From an uncultured Acidimicrobiales bacterium (GTDB taxonomy: Bacteria; Actinomycetota; Acidimicrobiia; Acidimicrobiales; SZUA-35), in the NCBI GenBank assembly GCA_937922045.1, contig CAKZXA010000010.1, positions 1 through 64,000 of the forward strand: a DNA stretch of 64,000 nt, given 5' to 3'. Under the pieces are notes generated by a model. It had not been told where the DNA came from and searched no databases. It was given only the letters and a program-made list of their open reading frames with translations. A program made the translations under genes and the position numbers. Shown here piece by piece: positions 51,532 through 59,993 of the stretch (position 1 is the stretch's first letter; each line of letters begins with the position of its first letter).

Positions 51532-52485
51532 ATGTCGATGACCGTATCCGAAGGCGTTCCCGGCCTCGCTCTGGCGGCAATCGTCGACGGAGGTCTCGTC
51601 ACGGTGCTGGTTGCGTCTGCCGCCGTCGTCGGGTCGATTCCTCTGCTTGTGTTCGCTCTCTGGCCACGGGGTCGGGCCGCGGCGAAGGTCAAGGCCAAGC
51701 CTGGCTCTCACTACCGCCAAAATGAACTGCGCACATCCTTTGCCGATCGACTCGTGCTCCCGATCGTGCAAGATGTCACCCACTACGCTCGCCGCGTGAC
51801 ACCTCAAGGGGTCATCAACGCTTCCGCCGACCAATTGGCCATCGCAGGCCTTGCTGGATCTCGCGTCTTGGAAGCGATCTTGAGTCTCAAGGTGCTGTTT
51901 AGCCTGGCCGGTGGTATCGGAGCCTTTGTCGGTCTCGCCTCGGTGACAATGGTCAGTCGTCTCGCCTTTGCCGTCGGCGCCGGTTTGGTTGGTTTTGCTC
52001 TCCCCGATATGTACGTAAGGCGGCGGGCTTCAGCTAGGCGGGAGACCATTAGCCGCTCGCTGCCCGATGTTTTGGACCAGTTGGCGGTCATCATCGAGGC
52101 TGGCCTTGGCTTCGACGCTGCTCTTTCTCGAATTGTTCAGAGCTCATCGGGCCCCTTGATCGACGAGTTCGCCCGCGCCTTGCAATCGATGCGCTTGGGT
52201 AAGAGCCGCTCAGAGTCGCTCCAGAAGATTGCCGAACGCACCGACGTGGTGGAGGTGCGCCAGTTCGTTGGCGCTATCAAGCAGGCTGACAGCCTTGGTG
52301 TGCCGGTGGCGCGTGTTGTTCGCACCCAGGCCGACCATATGCGTCAGCTGAAGCGACTGGCCGCTGAAGAAAAGGCGATGCGACTTCCGGTGAAGCTCAC
52401 CTTACCCATGGTCTTGTGCATGCTTCCCTCACTGTTCATCGTCCTCATCGGACCTGTGGTCATCCGAGCGATGCAGAGCCTGTAG
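51532..52485 (+). CDS. tadC: TadC-like pilus platform protein
   Basis: A 317-residue T2SSF membrane protein: N-terminal helix (about 13-40), two further helices around residues 120-170, the conserved cytoplasmic SRSLPDVLDQLAVIIEAGLGFDAALSRIV and LGKSRSESLQKIAERTDVVEVRQFVGAIKQADSLGVPVA segments, and a terminal helix (LPMVLCMLPSLFIVLIGPVVI). It partners TadB in the inner-membrane platform. Last plus-strand gene of the tad operon, 6 bp after tadB. Confidence 0.9.
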   Translation: MSMTVSEGVPGLALAAIVDGGLVTVLVASAAVVGSIPLLVFALWPRGRAAAKVKAKPGSHYRQNELRTSFADRLVLPIVQDVTHYARRVTPQGVINASADQLAIAGLAGSRVLEAILSLKVLFSLAGGIGAFVGLASVTMVSRLAFAVGAGLVGFALPDMYVRRRASARRETISRSLPDVLDQLAVIIEAGLGFDAALSRIVQSSSGPLIDEFARALQSMRLGKSRSESLQKIAERTDVVEVRQFVGAIKQADSLGVPVARVVRTQADHMRQLKRLAAEEKAMRLPVKLTLPMVLCMLPSLFIVLIGPVVIRAMQSL

Positions 52486-52526
52486 CGCTCAGTCGGCGAC
52501 AAACGCTCGGTCACGTCCACCGCTTG

Positions 52527-53582
52527 TCAGGGTGAGAGGCCGATGCAGTCGGCCAATACCTGGCCACAGACACGTTTGGCATCGGCGTCCCAGTTGTCTG
52601 AGACAAAGCCTGGTTCAAACCGGATGGTCAACGAACGGCTGGCTTGGGCGCCGCGCACCTGGAAATCGATCAGTTCGCCAGGAGCGACGCCGACGGCCCT
52701 GAAGGTCAGGTTTGCGCCCTGACCTTCAACACCGCGGTAGATGATGAAGGGAACCGTCCCTAGGTTCGACAGTGTCTCTAACTCACTCTGCAGACTTGAA
52801 GATAGGACACCGGGGTTGCCGTCGATACAGCCGACCGGATCTACCGAGCAGGGGGTGGTGGATGAGGAGGTAAAGAGGTCGCCGTCATAGCCGCTTTCGA
52901 TCCAGTTGCCGACAGCACCCGTCGAGTTTGCTCCTCCGTCAAAGTCGAGGAGTCCCCAGTTGCCTGGGTTCCTACCGCCTCGAGCAGTGCAGGAGTCGAC
53001 GTTGGTCGATGCGTCGAGGGTAATGACCACGACGACTTCGTCGACAGGGTTGGACAACCATGCTTGGAGATCAGGATTGCCATCAGCGCAAAAGGCGAAA
53101 GGCCGGATCCCCCGATAAATCTGTCGGCCCCACATAGCGGCCGTGGATGAGGTCGAGACACCCGACTCGAGACCCAGAATCTGACCGAGGCCGTAATTGA
53201 CGGTGGTTGAGGAATGGACTTCAACCACACCACTGCGTCGGTTGCCAGCCAGGGTGACGTCGCAGGTGAAGGACGTGTTTTGAGGAGCGTTGAGTTCGAC
53301 ATACACACGGGCCTCTGTGCACCCATCGCCTCCGGCGCCATAGACAGCTGCGGCTGCGCTAGCACCGGCATCGGTGGCGGTCACGAGCGCCCGTCGTTCG
53401 CTCCAGAGGCGGCCTGATTCAATCGCCAGGCCTCCCAAGCCGACGATCGCGGTTAGGCAGACCAGCACGATGATGAATGACGCCCCCCGCTCTGTCTCGG
53501 CGTCGTCGGCTGTCTCGGCGTGATCCGCGGTCTCGTCGTCTACCTGGGTTCCAACGGGCCGTGGAGCGCAGCCTATTCGCAT
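52527..53582 (-). CDS. TadG-like pilus-associated protein
   Basis: A 351-residue protein. The N-terminal TadE/TadG-like segment ERGASFIIVLVCLTAIVGLGGLAIESGRLW (about 30-60) is a transmembrane anchor with pseudopilin-like character. It is followed by a Cys-containing extracytoplasmic part that includes TATDAGASAAAAVYGAGGDGC and several further Cys. It is encoded on the opposite strand to cpaB-tadC, overlapping the upstream tadE gene by 10 bp. A ~25-residue acidic leader precedes the anchor. Confidence 0.78.
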   Translation of the reverse strand: MRIGCAPRPVGTQVDDETADHAETADDAETERGASFIIVLVCLTAIVGLGGLAIESGRLWSERRALVTATDAGASAAAAVYGAGGDGCTEARVYVELNAPQNTSFTCDVTLAGNRRSGVVEVHSSTTVNYGLGQILGLESGVSTSSTAAMWGRQIYRGIRPFAFCADGNPDLQAWLSNPVDEVVVVITLDASTNVDSCTARGGRNPGNWGLLDFDGGANSTGAVGNWIESGYDGDLFTSSSTTPCSVDPVGCIDGNPGVLSSSLQSELETLSNLGTVPFIIYRGVEGQGANLTFRAVGVAPGELIDFQVRGAQASRSLTIRFEPGFVSDNWDADAKRVCGQVLADCIGLSP

Positions 53583-53959
53583 CGGAAGGTACCGGCGCCG
53601 GACAGCGAGACGGTCTGCCCGGCCAGGAAGGGGATGTCGAGCTCAGCGGTTGTTTGCAACTCCACCTTCACCGGCTCACCACGGCGGCCGTCGCATGGTT
53701 CATCGCCGCCAGGGCTAATAATGATCGTAGGGTTCGACTCGCCGCCGGCGCTGAGGGCGCGGTTGATGGCCAACTGAATGTCGACGCTTGTGGAGGATGG
53801 GAAAGAAGCGGTGCGCGCCCCTTCCCTGGCCGCGGCTTGAAGTGTTTGTTGTTGCAGGAGAAGAAAGCTGATCTGCACGACGCCGAGGGTGAGCATGATG
53901 AGCAAGGGGGCCACAAACGCGAACTCGATGATGACCGCTCCTTTTTCATCTGTGCGCAT
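53573..53959 (-). CDS. tadE: TadE-like minor pseudopilin
   Basis: A 128-residue protein. The N-terminus EKGAVIIEFAFVAPLLIMLTLGVVQISFLL is the classic TadE-like pseudopilin helix with the invariant Glu, and the QAAAREGARTAS segment that follows is also family-typical. A small Cys-bearing extracellular part follows. It probably forms the base or tip of the Flp pilus. It overlaps the downstream tadG-like gene. Confidence 0.87.
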   Translation of the reverse strand: MRTDEKGAVIIEFAFVAPLLIMLTLGVVQISFLLLQQQTLQAAAREGARTASFPSSTSVDIQLAINRALSAGGESNPTIIISPGGDEPCDGRRGEPVKVELQTTAELDIPFLAGQTVSLSGAGTFRCE

Positions 53960-54082
53960 CGTTCCGCTTCGGCGCGAACTGCGCTGTTCTTTAGGTTTCT
54001 CGGGGTCAGAGCCTCGGTCTCGTCAGCCTTCGTTTCATGATCGCAGGCTTCAATCTCAGCCGAAACGACCGACTGGACTCAC

Positions 54083-56959
54083 ATGATTCGCTCGTCTCGC
54101 GCCCTTCTTGTCGCCATCGTGGTTTTGGTCGGCACCGCGTGGGCTCCCGGTGCAGGCGCCGAGGCCTCCAAGAGGGTCAACCTTGCCGTGGCGCCTGGTG
54201 ATCTCGTCGCTGAACAAGCTCTCCGAAGTTGGCAGGTTATCGATCTTCAGCCAGCCGAGGAATCGACCCTGCCTGATTGGGATGTACTGGTATGGGATTT
54301 CGCTGAGATCAATGGGGTTATGTATGTTGGCGGCCGGTTTCAAACCGTCCGCAAATATTCAGGGGCGACCGAGCACGATCAGGCCTTTCTCGCCGCCTTT
54401 GACGTAAACACCGGCGAATGGGTTTCCACCTTTCGTCCCCAGCTCGATGACGGCGTGTATGCCCTTGCCGCCAGTCCCGACGGCTCGCGCCTGCTCGTCG
54501 GCGGTGAGTTCTCCAACGTCAATGGCCAGCCACTGACCTCGGGGTTCGTTGCTCTCGACCCCTTCACCGGCGAGCCCGACCCGTCGTGGAAGGCATCGGT
54601 CACCGAGGAGCTAGAAGATGTATCGGTGCACGAGATTGTGGTCGACCCCGTCGGTGATCATGTCTACATCGCCGGAAACTTTAGCCACGTTGAAAGCTCG
54701 GTGGCGAATAGCCGGACGAGACGCTACAACATCGCTCGACTTAACGGCTCGACCGGAGCGCTAGACCGCGACTGGAACCTGACGGCTGGCGGCGGCAGGG
54801 TATTGGCCATGGCGCTTAGTCCCGACGGTGCTGAACTCTATGTCGGCGGCTTCTTCACCGCATTGGGCCAGACCGAGAACACCAAGTGGGCGGCGATGGC
54901 CAGAACGGTCGACGCTTCGGTGACCCCACTTGCGACCCCGTTGCCAGCCAACCTGAAGTCCTTCGTCTTCGACATTGTTGCCACCGAAACGAGAGTCTTT
55001 TTCGCCACCGAACGGCACCGACTCTGGGTGTATGACCGCGGTGATCGCTCCTCGATAGCGACCTACTGGACCCATGGGCACGGTGGCGATCCTCAGGCCC
55101 TGCTCGATGACGGAAATGTCGTGTGGATGGGCGGGCATCATCACGGCTACGTGATCGACTTGGAAGGCGACGGCACCCGCTACCAGACCCAATGGTTGTC
55201 GGCCGTCGACCGTGAAAACGGGCGTCCGTTGACCGGCTGGACGGCACGGCTTGGCATGAAAGATGGGATCTTCGCCCTAGCCCGAGACTCCAAAGGCCAG
55301 CTTTGGGTCGGCGGAGATCCGACCTCATCGGGCACCGTCCCGGTGCGAGGCTTCGCTGTCTTTCCCCCGCGCGCCGATGAGAACGAGGTGAATGTGGCCC
55401 GAGGCCGGATCGCCCGTCAGTCATCGGTTGGCGACGCCGGTATCGCTGATGGCGGCAAGGGGGAACCGGAGAAGCGTTGTGATGATGAGGTGAATGACCT
55501 CGTTGGTCCGGCGGCCCAGGCGGTCGACGGCAAGATCGGTGGCGGGGTCTACGAATGCTCGTACTCTGCCACCGCTCTCGAGGCTTCTCCCTGGTGGCAG
55601 ATCGATCTTGGATCGGAGCGAGAGGTCGACGCGGTGCGGATCTGGAATCTCCATGGAACAGATCGCTCCGCCGATCTGGCCGATGTGCGACTTGCCGTGT
55701 CCAACGACTTCGGCGCTATCGACTCGACCGACCTCGCCGCTCTCGAAGCCGACCCAGCGGTCGATGTCCAAACCATCGACGGTGAGATCGGGTGGGTCCA
55801 CGAGGTACCGGTTGGTGTCCGCGGGCGGTATGTCCGAATCTTCATGAACCCGGATGAGCCAACCCAGCTGCGATTGGCCGAGGTAGAAGTTCTCGATCTT
55901 CCCGGGATAACGCCTCAACGCGAACAGGACGACTCGATGCTGATCGAGGAAGCCAGCACGTGGTTCTACACCGACACCGCCGAGGCTCCGCCCCAGGACT
56001 GGGCAAGCCGAACATTCGACGCGGGGGCCTGGACAGCCGGTGTCGCTCCGCTGGGATTCGGCGACGACGACCTGGCGACCCTTACCAACTCGGGGATTCC
56101 AACAACGTATTTCCGCCACAATTTCGATCTCGCCGATCCAGCTGCGGTAAAGGGACTCAGTCTCGACTTGATGGCCGACGATGGTGCCATCGTCTTTATG
56201 AACGGTGTTGAGGTCTTCCGGCTCCGTATGCCAGCGGGTCCGGTCGATCACGCCGCCGGGTCGGCCGAAACGGTCTGGGGCGCAGCCGAGCGGGCGTGGA
56301 CGACCGTCGCTCTCCCGGTCGACGACCTGGTAGCCGGTCTCAATACTCTCGCGGTCGAGGTTCACAACAACTGGTATGGCGGCGGGGACCTTCGGTTCGA
56401 CGCGGCGCTCAACCGGGTTGGTGACGAGGTGGAGCCGCCTCTCGTCGATCAGTTGCTGATTCCCGAGGACGCCGAATGGCGCTACCTCGATACGGGGGTC
56501 TATCCCGGTGACCAGTGGACGGCTCTCCCGTTTGATGATGCCAGCTGGGGTTTGGGCCGCGGCCAGTTCGGGTATGGCGATGGTGACGAAGTCACCGTGG
56601 TCGAGGAAGGCCCGGTTCCCGACCGACACATAACCCATTGGTTCCGGACACGCTTTGACCTCACCGACCCCGAGGACATCGCTTCACTCGACGTAAGCCT
56701 GCTTCGCGACGATGGAGCTGTCGTCTACGTCAACGGGGTCGAGATCGTTCGATCGAATATGCCTGATGGCGTCATCGACGACAACACACCGGCCTCGACC
56801 TACGCCTGGGGGATTGGCGAATCGGTCTATCATCGCTCAGCGGCACGAGCCTCAGTGCTCGTCGAGGGCACCAACGTGGTGGCGGTAGAGGTGCACTCTG
56901 CCGACAGTGGCAGCAGCGATCTCAGCTTCGGTCTCAAACTTGTAGGAGTAGCCCCGTGA
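54083..56959 (+). CDS. Large secreted propeller/discoidin-like surface protein
   Basis: A 958-residue protein with a signal peptide (about 1-27, cleavage near GAGA). Residues ~40-430 contain WD/delta-60-like repeats (MYVGGRF, LLVGGEFSNVNGQPL, YIAGNFSHVE, YVGGFFTALGQTENTKW), likely a beta-propeller. Residues ~436-605 resemble an F5/8 type C (discoidin) domain (VNVARGRIARQSS, AVDGK, WWQIDLGSEREVDAVRIWN). Two homologous ~160-residue C-terminal modules follow (about 620-780 and 790-957), each with a DDGAxVxxNGVEVxR strand. No LPxTG or membrane anchor. It is probably an adhesin or matrix protein, adjacent to the tad genes and overlapped by the lipoprotein gene. Confidence 0.85.
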   Translation: MIRSSRALLVAIVVLVGTAWAPGAGAEASKRVNLAVAPGDLVAEQALRSWQVIDLQPAEESTLPDWDVLVWDFAEINGVMYVGGRFQTVRKYSGATEHDQAFLAAFDVNTGEWVSTFRPQLDDGVYALAASPDGSRLLVGGEFSNVNGQPLTSGFVALDPFTGEPDPSWKASVTEELEDVSVHEIVVDPVGDHVYIAGNFSHVESSVANSRTRRYNIARLNGSTGALDRDWNLTAGGGRVLAMALSPDGAELYVGGFFTALGQTENTKWAAMARTVDASVTPLATPLPANLKSFVFDIVATETRVFFATERHRLWVYDRGDRSSIATYWTHGHGGDPQALLDDGNVVWMGGHHHGYVIDLEGDGTRYQTQWLSAVDRENGRPLTGWTARLGMKDGIFALARDSKGQLWVGGDPTSSGTVPVRGFAVFPPRADENEVNVARGRIARQSSVGDAGIADGGKGEPEKRCDDEVNDLVGPAAQAVDGKIGGGVYECSYSATALEASPWWQIDLGSEREVDAVRIWNLHGTDRSADLADVRLAVSNDFGAIDSTDLAALEADPAVDVQTIDGEIGWVHEVPVGVRGRYVRIFMNPDEPTQLRLAEVEVLDLPGITPQREQDDSMLIEEASTWFYTDTAEAPPQDWASRTFDAGAWTAGVAPLGFGDDDLATLTNSGIPTTYFRHNFDLADPAAVKGLSLDLMADDGAIVFMNGVEVFRLRMPAGPVDHAAGSAETVWGAAERAWTTVALPVDDLVAGLNTLAVEVHNNWYGGGDLRFDAALNRVGDEVEPPLVDQLLIPEDAEWRYLDTGVYPGDQWTALPFDDASWGLGRGQFGYGDGDEVTVVEEGPVPDRHITHWFRTRFDLTDPEDIASLDVSLLRDDGAVVYVNGVEIVRSNMPDGVIDDNTPASTYAWGIGESVYHRSAARASVLVEGTNVVAVEVHSADSGSSDLSFGLKLVGVAP

Positions 56960-57549
56960 GATCATCGAGAGCAGTCCTCTTCCTCATCGTGCTAGCGGTC
57001 ACAATCGCTGGTTGCACGCAGGCCGCCGACAACGCGGATGGAAGTGCAGCCGAGCAGGTCGGCGACGAGATACCGCTTCAGTCTGAGGCGACCGCATCGT
57101 CGCTCCCGGAATCGACCCCGACCGACGGCGGGTCGCCGGTTGAGGCAGGCGATCCCGGACAACTGATCACCGAGCCAGTAGATGTGATGACGGCCGAGCT
57201 TGGCTTCTCGGAAGAATCGGCCGCGGCGCCGGAGACCGATGAGCGGGGACTCATCGACGACGGCGAGCCGGAGGCTGTCGAGGTCGAGGCTGATCAGATC
57301 AACCTCGATGTCCAGGAGTCAGTGCTTTGCGCCACCGTTGAATTCTCCCTCGATGCCTATCGCGATGGGATGGAGAACGCCGACAACGAACAGCTCGCCA
57401 TGCTTGCGACCTACAAGGTGTCTCGTGTCACCGACGCTCTCGGACTGGCCGTTGGTCAGGCTGTCGCTGAGTCGGACCCTTCGGGTGATCCTGGGCCTGG
57501 TCTCGCTGAGGCGATGGCCGCCTGCGAGTCGAACGGCTACGAGCGCTAG
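56956..57549 (+). CDS. Lipoprotein of unknown function
   Basis: A 197-residue protein with a signal peptide and lipobox TIAGC (Cys20). A long acidic, Ser/Pro/Glu-rich linker follows, then a ~70-residue C-terminal helical part (SVLCATVEFSLDAYRDGMENADNEQLAMLATYKV) with two Cys. Its GTG start overlaps the stop of the 958-residue secreted protein gene (GTGA), so the two are translationally coupled and may form a surface pair. Confidence 0.75.
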   Translation: MRSSRAVLFLIVLAVTIAGCTQAADNADGSAAEQVGDEIPLQSEATASSLPESTPTDGGSPVEAGDPGQLITEPVDVMTAELGFSEESAAAPETDERGLIDDGEPEAVEVEADQINLDVQESVLCATVEFSLDAYRDGMENADNEQLAMLATYKVSRVTDALGLAVGQAVAESDPSGDPGPGLAEAMAACESNGYER

Positions 57550-57556
57550 GTTCTCG

Positions 57557-58666
57557 TCAGCCGGCCTCTGCAGCCAGAAGCCTCGTCTTGCGGTCGGCGC
57601 CCCAGCGATAGCCGCCAGGCTTTCCATCGGCACGTATGACGCGATGACAGGGCACGATGAGGGCGACCTTGTTGGCCGCACAGGCATTGGCCACCGCTCG
57701 GTGAGCGCTTGGTCGGCCTAACGATCGCGCTATGTCGCCGTAGGACGCGACGTCGCCGGTTGGAAGAGAACGCAGCGCCTCCCAAACCGCAACCTGAAAA
57801 GCCGTGCCCTGCACGTCGAGCGGCAGATCGACAGCCGCAGAGGGCCTACCCGCTGCTAGCTCCACCACGAGTGAAACCAGTTCGGCCAGGCCGTCGGGGT
57901 CCTCGATCACCTCGGCCTGCGGGTGCTCATCGATCAGGGCGGACCGCATGGATTCAACCTCGTCTTCGTGGCCTAGCCGAACCGAGCAAACGCCGCGTGC
58001 TGTGGCTGCCACCTGGACCACGCCAAGGGCACAAGGTGCGATGGCGTAGCCGATAGTGGTAGCCGACGCCCCGTCTCGCAAGACACCAGGTGTCATGCCA
58101 AGACGAGAAGCACCGTGTTCATAGAAGGCTCGCAGAGAACCAAAACCAGCATCGAAGGCGGCATTGGTTACCTCGCTTCCGGCCACTAGGGAACGCCGGG
58201 CCCGGTCGGCTCGTACAGACCGGCCGTAGGCGGCTGGCGTAACGCCTGTGACCGACTTGAAGGTACGGCTCAAGTGGCGGGCCGACCAACCGACGTCACC
58301 CGCCAATGCAGCGACCGTCGGTGCCTCGCCGTGACACTCGAGCCGGCGGCAGATGTCGGCGATGGTGGCGACCGATGGATCAGCGGTGGTGGCTTCGGTC
58401 GGTCGACAGCGCTTACAGGCCCGATAGCCAGCTGCCTTGGCTTCGTCGCAGGCACCAAAGAACTCGATGTTGCTGCGCAGAGGCGTACGGGCTGGGCAGC
58501 CCGGTCGGCAGAAGACCCCGGTGGTACGCACGCCGTAGATGAAGAGGCTGATGGCAGCCGAATCTCGCCTTTCGATGACGGCCCACCGCGCATCATCGAG
58601 TTCGGTTTCGACGGCCGTATCGGCTTCGGCTGTGCCAGTGCTCATGATGTCGTTGCCAGTGCTCAT
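57557..58666 (-). CDS. ada: Bifunctional Ada regulator / O6-alkylguanine-DNA methyltransferase
   Basis: A 369-residue three-part protein. The N-terminal methylphosphotriester-accepting zinc domain has VFCRPGCPARTP and YRACKRCRPTE (four Cys). The central AraC-type HTH pair has VGWSARHLSRTFKSVTGVTPAAYGRSVRADRAR. The C-terminal O6-MeG methyltransferase has PCHRVIRADGKPGGYRW (acceptor Cys about 340). Full domain order is as in E. coli Ada. Its start ATG overlaps the MFS stop (ATGA). A 21-bp tandem duplication repeats the start codon in frame seven codons later. Confidence 0.93.
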   Translation of the reverse strand: MSTGNDIMSTGTAEADTAVETELDDARWAVIERRDSAAISLFIYGVRTTGVFCRPGCPARTPLRSNIEFFGACDEAKAAGYRACKRCRPTEATTADPSVATIADICRRLECHGEAPTVAALAGDVGWSARHLSRTFKSVTGVTPAAYGRSVRADRARRSLVAGSEVTNAAFDAGFGSLRAFYEHGASRLGMTPGVLRDGASATTIGYAIAPCALGVVQVAATARGVCSVRLGHEDEVESMRSALIDEHPQAEVIEDPDGLAELVSLVVELAAGRPSAAVDLPLDVQGTAFQVAVWEALRSLPTGDVASYGDIARSLGRPSAHRAVANACAANKVALIVPCHRVIRADGKPGGYRWGADRKTRLLAAEAG

Positions 58667-58672
58667 GATGTC
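58633..58672. repeat. Tandem duplication of the ada start, 2 x 21 bp
   Basis: TGCCAGTGCTCATGATGTC occurs at 58633-58651 and again at 58654-58672. On the coding strand each copy contains GACATCATGAGCACTGGCA, so the peptide begins MSTGNDIMSTG, with two equally spaced in-frame ATG codons. Confidence 0.93.
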
Positions 58673-59901
58673 AAGGTATGTGACGGGCGGCCGAGGCGCT
58701 TCCCGAAGAGAGACATCAAACCCAGAATTGGCCCAGGCAGGAGCAGCCAGAAGAGATAGCGGGGGTCGAGGTGGTCGGCGGCCAGATCAACCAACTGAAT
58801 ACTGACGACAGTGATGGCGAAGCCGATCGAGGTCACGATGGTGAGAGCGGTACCGACGTAGGCGGGTGGTGCAAAGCGAGCGTTGAGCGCTGAGTACTGA
58901 GGAGAGTCGCCAACGACCGTGATTCCCCAGATCACAAGGATGGTGAGGAGGGTGGTGCGACCCCACCCAAAGAGCCAGGGCGAGATCGCGCAGCACAGAC
59001 CTGAGACCGCAAGCTGGCCTCCGGCCACAGCGCGGCTGCCGAACCGGTCCGACAGCACGCCGCCGACGGCGCAGCCGACAGCGCCAGCAACGATCACGAT
59101 GAACGACCAGGCCGACACATCGACCAGAACGTCACCGACCGCCCCCGACAAGCCATGAATCTCATTGAAGCGGCCCAGCCACCAGGGGAGGAACGCCCAG
59201 AAGGCGTAGAGCTCCCACATATGACCGAAGTAGCCGAAGGCTGAAGACCGGAACTCGACCGAGCGAAAGATCTGAGGCACCGCTGACCACTCGAACGACG
59301 AGCCCGTCGAGAGGAAGGGACCGTCGGGCACCGCCACGAGCATGGCGATGCCTCCGGCCGCAGCGAGCAAGGACACGCTGATGAGCACCCACCGCCAATC
59401 GAGGTCGGTGCCGCTGGCTCGAAGCAGATGGGGAAAGGCGGTGCCAGCCACCAGGGCGCCGACGAGATAGCCGAGGGCGCGGCCCAAGCCGCCATCGTGC
59501 CAGCCCGCCGCGATCGTCATGCCGACGGGGTACACGCCAGCCAGGAAAAATCCGGTGGCGAATCGAAGAATGAGGAGGGCGAGGAGGCTGTGAGGGCTGA
59601 AAACAACCGCCAAGGTAGAGACTGCCGCCGACACCACCGCGGTGAAGAAGATGACCCTTGGCGAGAACCGGTCGACCAGCACGGCGATAGCCGAGACCAA
59701 GGTTCCGATGATGAACCCGATCTGTACCGAAGAAGTGACGAGGCCGAGCGAGCCTTCGTCGAGTCCCCAATCTTGGGTCAGATCATCGATCACCGCATTT
59801 CCGGCAAACCAGAGCGAGGTTGCGGCGAACTGAGAGAAGATGATGACCGGCACGATCCTGCGAGGACGTTCCATACCAGTACGAACCCCACGGGTCGACA
59901 T
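58663..59901 (-). CDS. MFS transporter
   Basis: A 412-residue membrane protein from ATG 59901 with about twelve hydrophobic helices. Major-facilitator features include VTSSVQIGFIIGTLVSAIAVLVDRFSPR between helices 2 and 3 and the repeated GGVLSDRFGSR loop in the second half. The substrate is unknown. It is upstream of ada with a 4-bp stop/start overlap, so an alkylation-damage link (drug or toxin efflux) is conceivable but unproven. GTG 59910 and ATG 59874 are alternative starts. Confidence 0.88.
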   Translation of the reverse strand: MSTRGVRTGMERPRRIVPVIIFSQFAATSLWFAGNAVIDDLTQDWGLDEGSLGLVTSSVQIGFIIGTLVSAIAVLVDRFSPRVIFFTAVVSAAVSTLAVVFSPHSLLALLILRFATGFFLAGVYPVGMTIAAGWHDGGLGRALGYLVGALVAGTAFPHLLRASGTDLDWRWVLISVSLLAAAGGIAMLVAVPDGPFLSTGSSFEWSAVPQIFRSVEFRSSAFGYFGHMWELYAFWAFLPWWLGRFNEIHGLSGAVGDVLVDVSAWSFIVIVAGAVGCAVGGVLSDRFGSRAVAGGQLAVSGLCCAISPWLFGWGRTTLLTILVIWGITVVGDSPQYSALNARFAPPAYVGTALTIVTSIGFAITVVSIQLVDLAADHLDPRYLFWLLLPGPILGLMSLFGKRLGRPSHTLTS

Positions 59902-59993
59902 CTTATTCACCGTTGTCGATTCACCGTTCTTGGATCCACCTGTTCCAGGATAGGAGATGGTCGGCCCTGGGGCCGAAGCCCTACGATGGCGCC

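Noticed and set aside
50752..51834. 360-codon minus-strand frame over tadB/tadC
   Set aside because: Antisense to the T2SSF domains; Arg/Gln/His-rich without motif.
55421..56638. 405-codon minus-strand frame opposite the secreted propeller protein
   Set aside because: Lies antisense to well-supported discoidin and repeat modules and shows no family features.
317..58672. CRISPR array interpretation of the repeats
   Set aside because: Units are directly adjacent without spacers, too short, unrelated between loci, and no cas gene is present.
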